In this document: piece by piece, positions 57,163 to 64,000 of the stretch
Layout: each line of letters starts with the position of its first letter
How positions within the stretch are numbered: the first letter of the stretch is position 1
Origin: Brachionus rotundiformis
Lineage: Eukaryota; Rotifera; Eurotatoria; Ploima; Brachionidae
Direction: 5' to 3'
Assembly (NCBI GenBank): GCA_016802295.1
Contig: JAESIW010000109.1
Coordinates: 569,102-633,101, forward strand
DNA length: 64,000 nucleotides
Made by a program: the position numbers and the translations under genes
The notes under the pieces: generated by a model
Databases searched by the model: none
What the model saw: the letters and a program-made list of their open reading frames with translations, nothing else
Told to the model about the DNA's origin: nothing

Positions 57163-58164
57163 TTAAGCGAATTCTTTAATTTCGTACAAATCGGCTCGTT
57201 TTTGGCTCAAGTAAGGCATATTGGTTCTAATTTCACTTAGTTTATCTATATCTAATTTTAAATTTGTAATTAGATCCACTAATTTTACTTTTGTAAAATA
57301 AAAGATGAAATTTACCAATATCTGCGTAGATAATTTCTTCATCGGCACCAGCTTTTGAAATTATTTCACCATAGGGATTAGAGACGGAACTATGACCCCA
57401 GGCATTGTAGTCTGCGTTCATACACCTTGCCGGAGACACAGCAGCCACATAAAGCTGATTGTCAACAGCTCGTCCACGAATCAAAAGTTCCCAATGAGCC
57501 GGACCAGTGGTTAGATTAAATGCGCCTGGATAAAAAATCATATGACAGCCTTTTTTTTGGTAAATAGCGGCCATTTCAGCAAATCTTAAATCATAGCAAA
57601 TTCCAATGCCAATTTTTCCATAAGCTGGAGGAACAAAAAAAATTTTTTTTTACCAATTTAAAAGAATATTTTACTAACGTGTATCAACAACTGTTAGTTG
57701 GTTTCCTGGACTTAAATTGGTGCTCTCTTTGAATGTTATTTTTCCTGGTATATCAATATCAAATAGGTGTACCTGTTAGTTTAAAAATTAAGTAAAATAA
57801 AATTTTTTTCTGGTCAAACTTTTCTGTGCTTTGCGATCAAGTTTCCCTGTGGATCGAAAACAATACAAGTGTTGTACAGTTTTTCACCATCTCTCTCTGG
57901 TATAGATCCACCAATTAGATAAACTTGGTTTTCTTTTGCTGCATTGGCTAGAGCTTTAGTGGTTTCACCTTCTGGAATAGGCTCGCTGTATTCTGGGAAA
58001 TATTTGACCCCGTAAGGGCTGTTAAAACACTCGGGAAGAGAAATTATTTTAGCATTGTTCTTGGCAGCGATAGATATGTGCTCCACTGCGCGCCTAATAT
58101 TGTCTCTTTTGTTATTAGATACAAGAAGCTGAATTAAAGCTGTTCGGAATTCTTTATTGGACAT
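57163..58164 (-). CDS. NIT2: Omega-amidase NIT2 (nitrilase superfamily), 4 exons
   Basis: Hydrolyses alpha-ketoglutaramate and alpha-ketosuccinamate, a repair and transamination-linked step. Exons (minus) are 57820-58164, 57679-57772, 57316-57624 and 57163-57251, giving 278 residues, close to human NIT2. The catalytic triad is visible: Glu in LPECFNSPYG, Lys at the first exon end (AKHRK, then VHLFDIDIPGKITF) and Cys in GIGICYDLRFAE. YPGAFNLTTGPAHWELL and VSPARCMNADYNAWGHS are NIT2-specific blocks, and it ends QKRADLYEI. The first donor is gtttga, weak but supported by the conserved junction. The gene is intact. Confidence 0.95.
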
Positions 58165-60899
58165 TTTAAAATTTTAGCAATACAAAATTATGTTTTGAAT
58201 AGAAATACTTGGAAACATTTTGCTCAATTTGTTTTTTTTTCGATTAATTTTGATAAGATATCAGATTAAATAAATTAAAATTAATATTTTTATCACGTGA
58301 TTAAGGTAGCGTTTTGATTTTTTATTTAGAGAAAAAAGACAAAATTAAAGACAGCAAATAATTTTTTTAAATTTTGAGATAAATTTTTCTAATAAACTTT
58401 GTCAATATTGACTTCCATATAAAATTATTAGTATTGACCATGAATAATATATTTACCATCTAAAATTAGAAAAAAATGTAAAAGTCTTTTAACTTTATTT
58501 TTCTGTAGATCAAATCTAATATTATTAAAAAGGGATTTTTTTAATAAATATTTTTAATATAGTATTCAGTAGTGTAATATTAAATAATTTAGCACTAAAC
58601 TATTAATGAATAATATGAAAAAAACAAATTCCATAATTAAGAAGTTATTAATAAAATGAATTGGCTTTTTGAATATATTTAAACCGAGCCATGGTGCTAT
58701 CTGTCTTACCTAGAAAACACCCAACAATAAATAAAAACTTAAACAATTTAATTAGTTTAATAATATATTTTCGTTTTTTATTAGCTATGTTAATAATTTT
58801 TTCCCAACAATAAATAAAAACTTAAACAATTTAATTAGTTTAATAATATATTTTCGTTTTTTATTAGCTATGTTAATAATGAAACGATATAAAAGTCTTA
58901 TAAAATTTAACAGTTAGTATTAGCTTTTCAACAAAAAAATGGAATTAAATGATAACTTTGGTCTACTAAAAACTTTTACTATAAATCAGCTTTGTCTGAC
59001 AAAGAACAAGAAAATGAAAAGCCTGGAAGAAGCCACAGTTTCGCCGCAGTGTACTGATTTTCCTACATTACTTCACGGAAAAAATGGTCAATTTAGTCGA
59101 TTTCCCAATTACTTTTAGTCTTATCTTTAAGGAAACAAATTATCTGAGTTCTTATTTCACTTTTAACGCTTTTTTACCATTTTTTAACCAACATTCCTAG
59201 TTATTTGAGGGTATAGTTCAATGAATCACAGACACTGAGTCAAAATAATATATAGATGTTTTATTTATCAAATTTACACATATTGGATAATTTTTGAATT
59301 AAGAATATTTAGAAATTCAATTTATAAAAGTCAATTTATAAAGTTTTAATTAGAGATTAATGATTAATGGCAAAATTTCTTGATTGACTTTTTATGTATA
59401 GTCTCATTTATTTTTTTTAGTTTTTTATTATTTTATGTTAAGTAAAGGGTAAGTTAAAAAAACGATTGTCTATCTGATAATTAAATACCAGCTGAATTTT
59501 AAATTAGGGGTTTTATGGTATTATTACCACAAACCAAATCCGAAGAAATATATTGAAATATTTGAAATATATAAAAAAAAAACATTATACAAAAAACATT
59601 AAAATTATAATTTGTTTAAAAAAGCAAATTTAATTTTGAAATTTAATATGGAGCTGGATAATGAAGCTGGTATTGATATAAATTTAACCATTATTTGATT
59701 TTTATTTTCTTTCCATTTTTCAGGCGAGTGTTAAATTTAATTATCATGTATTTTATATCAATTTGAAGGATAGAGTTAGCTTTATTAAGAATCATATGTT
59801 ATAAGTAAATCATTAACACTAAATTTTATTCTATTAGGTTTTAAAACTTTGAGACCAAAAGCATTAGGCAACTAATGTAGTCAGACTGGCGATCAGAAAT
59901 TCTTCTCACCAAGATTTGTGCGAGCATTTCAATTTAGTGTTAGAATGGCCTTTTTTTATTATTCTTTGCTTATTTAGAAAAAAAAATAATTTATAAGTAA
60001 AAAAGTTAATTTTAAAATAAAAATTACTATGAAATATTCATCTCAAACCAAGTTATTTAATGCTTTTTTTCTTAATGATTTTTGATTTCAAACCGTCTTA
60101 TTTAATCGAAACTGTTTTTCTTGGACGACCTCAGCTTCTTTTTTGAGATAAATTAGTGTCAGTAGTTGATTATATAACTAAACTAAAATCGGGCTAGTAG
60201 CTGATTCAGCTGTGTAGTGTTGTAATTGGAGTATCAGACTGAGTTGAAGTTGTTGGTATTGAAAAAAGTTCAAGATTTAAAGGTTCAATTGAATTTCAAA
60301 AGCTAGTAAGGTTTTTTAACGGCGACCTCTTGAAGTATTTTTTTGGATTCTCAAATCAAGTGCTGGGAAAGTTAGCAATTCAATATTGTATGCGATACCA
60401 ATTAATTAATTAGGGAACTAATGAGTAAAAACTTATAGTTCTCTAATCTACATTAAAACGTTACCCAAACCGGACACAGTTAAATTTCTGAAATAAAGAT
60501 TAAATTAACAAGAAATTACAAATACTTTTTGTAATTTTTGGTATTATTGATAACTAGACTTTTTAACTTTTAGTACAGAAGGGTTTGTAACCAGTCATGC
60601 TTTTATTAAATTAATGTTTCATTTTTACGTTTATGTTTTATTATTTCTCCATATACCCAGGTCTCGTTCTCATTTATATCTCATAGGAGATCTAACTGAG
60701 ATACAATGAGGACTTTATCGCGAAAGTAATGAGATTCAGGCTAGATCTCATTAGAAAAACTGTATGAAGATTCACGTGAGAATCTCCAGAGCTTCTCCAA
60801 ATTTTTTCATTAATTTTCTCATTTTTTTCTAATGATAATCTGAAAATATAGAATTATTTGATGTTTATTTGATGTCAAGTATTTGGGTGTTTTTTTCAC
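58165..60899. other. Long gene-free stretch
   Basis: About 2.7 kb without a supported gene. It contains the exact 83-bp tandem duplication at 58720-58880, listed separately. Near 60090-60370 the minus strand has GRPRK-like and RGRR-like basic scraps that could be decayed MULE transposase tails, too weak to call. The rest is A/T-rich. Confidence 0.5.
58720..58880. repeat. Exact tandem duplication, 83-bp unit
   Basis: The unit beginning cccaacaataaataaaaac repeats head-to-tail: copy one at 58720-58802 and copy two at 58803-58880 (the last five bases missing). The copies look identical by eye. No coding content. It could be a recent replication slippage or an assembly artefact. Confidence 0.9.
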
Positions 60900-61520
60900 T
60901 TGAATCAGTCGATTTGGAAAAAGATTCAGAAATTAAATCTAGAAGATGCCTATAACTCACTATCTTCAAAAGTTGATTATCGAAAAATGATAAAGTTGTT
61001 AATTGTGCTAAGCTATGTGCCTCCCGGTGATGTTTTTGAGTTATTTCATCAAATTAAGAGTTTATTGGATCTCAATGATCCTATTCAAAAAAATATTTTA
61101 TTATTGTATGAATATTTTGAAGAATATTATATTGGAAAAGAAATCTTAAAGAAAACTGGTAGAGGAAGGGGTGTTAAGACAATTAGTGTCAAAAATGAAC
61201 CTTTATTTTTAATAGATTTTTGGAGTATAAACTATCGTATTATGAATCAAATACCTCGAACAACTAATCATGTCGAGTCTTGGCATAATTCTTTTGGAAA
61301 TATGCTTAAAAGTCACCCTGTTATTTATGATCTAGTCGAAAGCCTTCGGAAAGAAAATAAAAGAACCGAGGATAATTTAGTCAGAGTGAGAACAGGACTC
61401 TCATATACGAATTTGGAAAACGATCAATTTGAAAAACGTATAAAAGAGTTATTAAAAGACTATGACATATCAAAATTCGATGAATTTTACCATAGATTAG
61501 CATTAGTAGTCAAATATTGA
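60900..61520 (+). pseudogene. MULE/FLYWCH-type transposase C-terminal fragment, 206-codon open frame
   Basis: An uninterrupted plus-strand frame with VWRKIQ-like SIWKKIQKLNL, LIVLSYVPPGDVFELFHQI, WSINYRIMNQIPRTTNHVESWH, NSFGNMLKSHPVIYDLVESL and a natural C-terminus. This is the region after the catalytic core of MULE transposases associated with FLYWCH fingers; the IPRTxNxVEGWHxxF block is diagnostic. The frame has no ATG at its start and the upstream catalytic part is absent, so it is a truncated copy, though a long open frame suggests it is young or was once under selection. Confidence 0.7.
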
Positions 61521-61867
61521 AATTAGGAATTAATTATTGGATTTTTTTTAAACATTTTTTTATTGACTTAATTGATAAAAATAGCTAATTGGCAATTATT
61601 ATAAAAAAAATAAAATTTATTTTGAACTTGTTTATTTTTTTATTGGCTATTTTCAAATTTACCTAGCTATTTTGAAACTACTTTTTTGATAAATTGATTT
61701 CTTAAAAAGTGCTATTCTGATTAATTTTTTTTGACACATTTTTTTTTAATCGTTTCCCAATTATACTTTATATATAGAAGAAAAAATTTAAAAAATGTCA
61801 AATTTTATATAAATTTATTGTTAAAATATATAAACAAACAATAACGAACCAAAAAAATAAAGAACAA
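61521..61867. other. Short gene-free stretch
   Basis: A/T-rich spacer between the MULE fragment and the BEN-domain gene, which converge here. Nothing else is seen. Confidence 0.55.
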
Positions 61868-63272
61868 TTATGCTTTAATTTGACGCTTGGCGGCATCATA
61901 GCACCTTCTTTTTGCAATTTTTCCCACCGAATACCATGTGTCTTCTATTTTGTTTTCTGGGATTTGAAATTTATCATAAAAGCATCTATTTTAGACAGAA
62001 AATAATAAGTTAAATTTAGAAAATATTTTCTCCTACCTTTTAAGAGTTGAACTCTTGATGGTTCAAGCTGAATTCTTTTAGCAGTTGGTTTAACTTTAAC
62101 CACTAGACCATTATTTCGTTCTTCGTTTGTAAAAAGAATATTCATGATCATTGAAACAAAAGATGTCTGATTTGAAGCTCTTACATACAAAAGATTTTTG
62201 CCATTGTACATCTAAATAACATATTTTTTAGGTAAAAGTTAGGAAAAAAAAATTAAAAGATATTTGTTTATGTGTTGACACAGATTTAGTATAAATTAAT
62301 ATTCATATCTAACCAGACTGTATCAAGAAAAGCTTAATTTATGCTTTAAAATTTTAGACAGAACTAAAAAAATATTAATAATAAGTTAATTAAATAAAAT
62401 TGTTATTCAATTATCTTTAGAAAATTTTAAATAAAAACATTTACAATTTCTGTAGGAAAATTGTTGACTTTTTTATTTCTCTTCAAGATTTCCAGAATTT
62501 CGGAAACATTTTTTTCAATCCTTGAAATTTTATCTTCTAGCAATTTCATGTCACTCAGACTAGCTTTCTTCGCACTTGATTTACTACTAGAAGAACTGGT
62601 TGAGGAAGAAAATTCAGTCGAAGCTTAAGTATCATGGATTGATTTCCTATTTGGAGTAGACTGAAAAGTTAAAAGCTTTGAGCAAGATTTCTTGGAAGAT
62701 TTTGGATAATTTTCAGCGCTACAGGATTCATTATCAGATGAAGACAAAGAGTCAAAATTAACAATATCTGATTTATCTAGGTCAGCTACTTTAATAGACT
62801 TGCTTTTGATTTTTTCTGAAAAATGTTTTAAATAGCTAAGATCTTTGAGAATTTGGTTCCTGCTATTAACCATGCCTTCTTGTTTAAAAAAAATGAAAAT
62901 TTGGCTAAGAATCTAATGTAATGTCAAACTCTTCCTTAATTGTGTATCTTCTCTATATTCAAAATCGGTTTCTTCGAAGTCGGTTTCAATTTCACCTGCA
63001 TTTAATTTGATCCGGCTTTATTACAATGTCTAAAAGAACCTTGGTAAAGTGTAAAAAAAAACTTTATTAAGCATCAAAAAATTTTTAATAAATTTAATAA
63101 ATATTAATCTAATTTAATGATTATTTAATACCTCGTGTGACAATCTCGCCGGTTATCCAACTATTTTCAAATTTAAATTTTGCTGATTTGCATTTTAGAA
63201 GCTTATTTTTTGTATCATGATAAAAAGTGAAAGTACTATCTTTCTTGAAATAAACACAAACAAAATTGTTTT
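61868..63272 (-). pseudogene. BEN-domain protein gene with in-frame stop and frame conflict
   Basis: Five minus-strand exon segments join with plausible GT/AG sites: 63132-63272, 62930-62995, 62445-62878, 62037-62211 and 61868-61985. The N-terminal part (NNFVCVYFKKDSTFTFYHD) leads to a Ser-rich region, a short coiled coil (LLEDKISRIEKNVSEILEIL) and a BEN domain (NGKNLLYVRASNQTSFVSMI ... LEPSRVQLLK ... CFYDKFQIPENKIEDTWY, KIAKRRCYDAAKR). BEN domains bind DNA or chromatin and also occur in transposons. A TAA at 62625-62627 interrupts the Ser-rich region, and the last junction is off by one base relative to the conserved BEN frame. The first exon was not found; a MITE lies 96 bp upstream. Confidence 0.6.
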
Positions 63273-63367
63273 CTGAAAATTGAAATTTGAATTAAAGCTT
63301 AAATTTTTTTAATAATGTTCATATTCATAGATAAGCTTAGAAACAATTATAAAATCATCTTTTTCAA

Positions 63368-63728
63368 GGTTTTGTGAAGTTCAGTACAAAAGAACAGAAC
63401 AAAGTGTAAAAAAATGAAATAACTTTTTTTCTAAAAGTTTTAAATTAATTCTGTGAATCAGAATGGTGCAACATTCTAAGTTGCATCAACTGTAAAAGTC
63501 TGCTAATGATGTGCAAAATCTCTGCAAAATGCACTACACTCGATTATTTCGAATTTTATTTCTGCTGAACTCTGCAAAATTAGCAGACATAGATATTTGA
63601 TGCAACTTTGAATGTTGCACCATTCTGCATTTACAGAATTAGGTTTAAACCTTTAGAAAAAAAGTTATTTCATTTTTTTACACTTTTTTCTGTTTTTTTT
63701 GCCATTTTGTACTGAATTTCACAAAACC
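63368..63728. mobile_element. Palindromic MITE, copy B, with 9-bp target duplication
   Basis: 361-bp second copy of the element at 16611-16976, in the opposite orientation (though nearly palindromic). It begins ggttttgtgaagttcagtac and ends gtactgaatttcacaaaacc. A perfect 9-bp duplication, ctttttcaa, flanks it at 63359-63367 and 63729-63737. Internal gaatggtgcaacatt and aatgttgcaccattc blocks are shared with copy A. Confidence 0.9.
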
Positions 63729-63737
63729 CTTTTTCAA

Positions 63738-64000
63738 TTACATCTGAATAATACTTAATTTTTTGACACTTAATTCAAGTAATTCTTTTAATTTAAAATC
63801 AACTTAACTAAGCATAGAGCCAGTCCTTAAATTTTAGTTAAACCACACTAATCATAAAGAGGTATGTCCTAAGTCAAACAGCTTTCCTTATTTAGAGCTT
63901 TATTTTTTTATGAAAGAAGAACAGTTAGTCTGTTTAGTTTTTTTTTGGGAAAAATATTTATTCTAATAAAAATTCAAGAATCAAAAACTCTTTGATGTAA
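63738..64000. other. Window end, nothing recognised
   Basis: A/T-rich sequence with no gene, repeat or RNA structure recognised. It might hold the missing first exon of the BEN-domain gene, but no convincing coding stretch is seen. Confidence 0.5.

Noticed and set aside
1..64000. CRISPR arrays, bacterial operons or a prokaryotic defence system
   Set aside because: No regularly spaced repeats, ribosome binding sites or gene packing of that kind; the genes are intron-bearing and animal.

Overview
This window looks like nuclear DNA of a small invertebrate. It is strongly AT-rich, its genes are split by canonical introns of about 48-60 bp, and its gene set is animal: a RYK-type pseudokinase receptor, DEG/ENaC channels, an SLC26 transporter, an arrestin-domain protein and front-end desaturases. 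Base composition, intron size and transposon families suggest a monogonont rotifer of the Brachionus type; this is inference. Exon models were built by eye from GT/AG sites, and the exon sums of every intact model given here are divisible by three.

Layout. 1.2-2.7 kb: serine hydroxymethyltransferase (-). 4.3-5.3 kb: broken integrase-type transposase (-). 6.4-9.0 kb: SLC26 anion transporter (-). 10.8-11.5 kb: LINE fragment (+). 11.6-13.3 kb: front-end fatty acid desaturase 1 (-). 16.1-17.0 kb: MULE transposase tail and a complete palindromic MITE. 17.3-20.5 kb and 20.9-22.4 kb: two tandem DEG/ENaC channel genes (-); the first has a 1.7 kb intron packed with nested transposons. 23.4-25.2 kb: UDP-N-acetylhexosamine pyrophosphorylase 1 (-). 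26.6-27.1 kb: LINE tail. 28.05-30.3 kb: ten-exon coiled-coil gene (+). 30.7-37.0 kb: large inverted repeat whose arms each carry a small secreted six-cysteine protein gene, flanking desaturase 2 (32.9-34.7 kb, -). 38.6-45.5 kb: RYK-like receptor (+) with a 4.76 kb transposon-filled intron. 46.1-46.8 kb: tandem tRNA-binding-domain protein (-). 47.4-49.0 kb: intronless pyrophosphorylase 2 (+). 49.4-49.9 kb: LINE fragment. 50.2-51.4 kb: arrestin-domain protein (-). 52.2-52.8 kb: Tc1/mariner fossil. 54.5-56.2 kb: ten-exon SPFH/band-7 protein (+). 57.2-58.2 kb: NIT2 omega-amidase (-). 60.9-61.5 kb: MULE transposase fragment. 61.9-63.3 kb: BEN-domain gene with lesions (-). 63.4-63.7 kb: second copy of the MITE.

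Themes. First, four gene families occur as local pairs (desaturase, DEG/ENaC, pyrophosphorylase, secreted protein), which suggests frequent local duplication. Second, long introns and gene-free stretches hold transposon debris of at least five kinds (MULE and its MITEs, LINEs, Ty3/Gypsy, Tc1/mariner, a TTAA-flanked MITE), while introns without insertions stay near 50 bp. Third, three MITEs have perfect 9-bp target duplications and MULE-derived coding fragments lie close by. No operon-like or defence system was found. The best candidates for follow-up are the inverted repeat around desaturase 2, the MITE family, the nested intron, the possible 18-nt cassette exon in pyrophosphorylase 1 and the tandem tRNA-binding protein.
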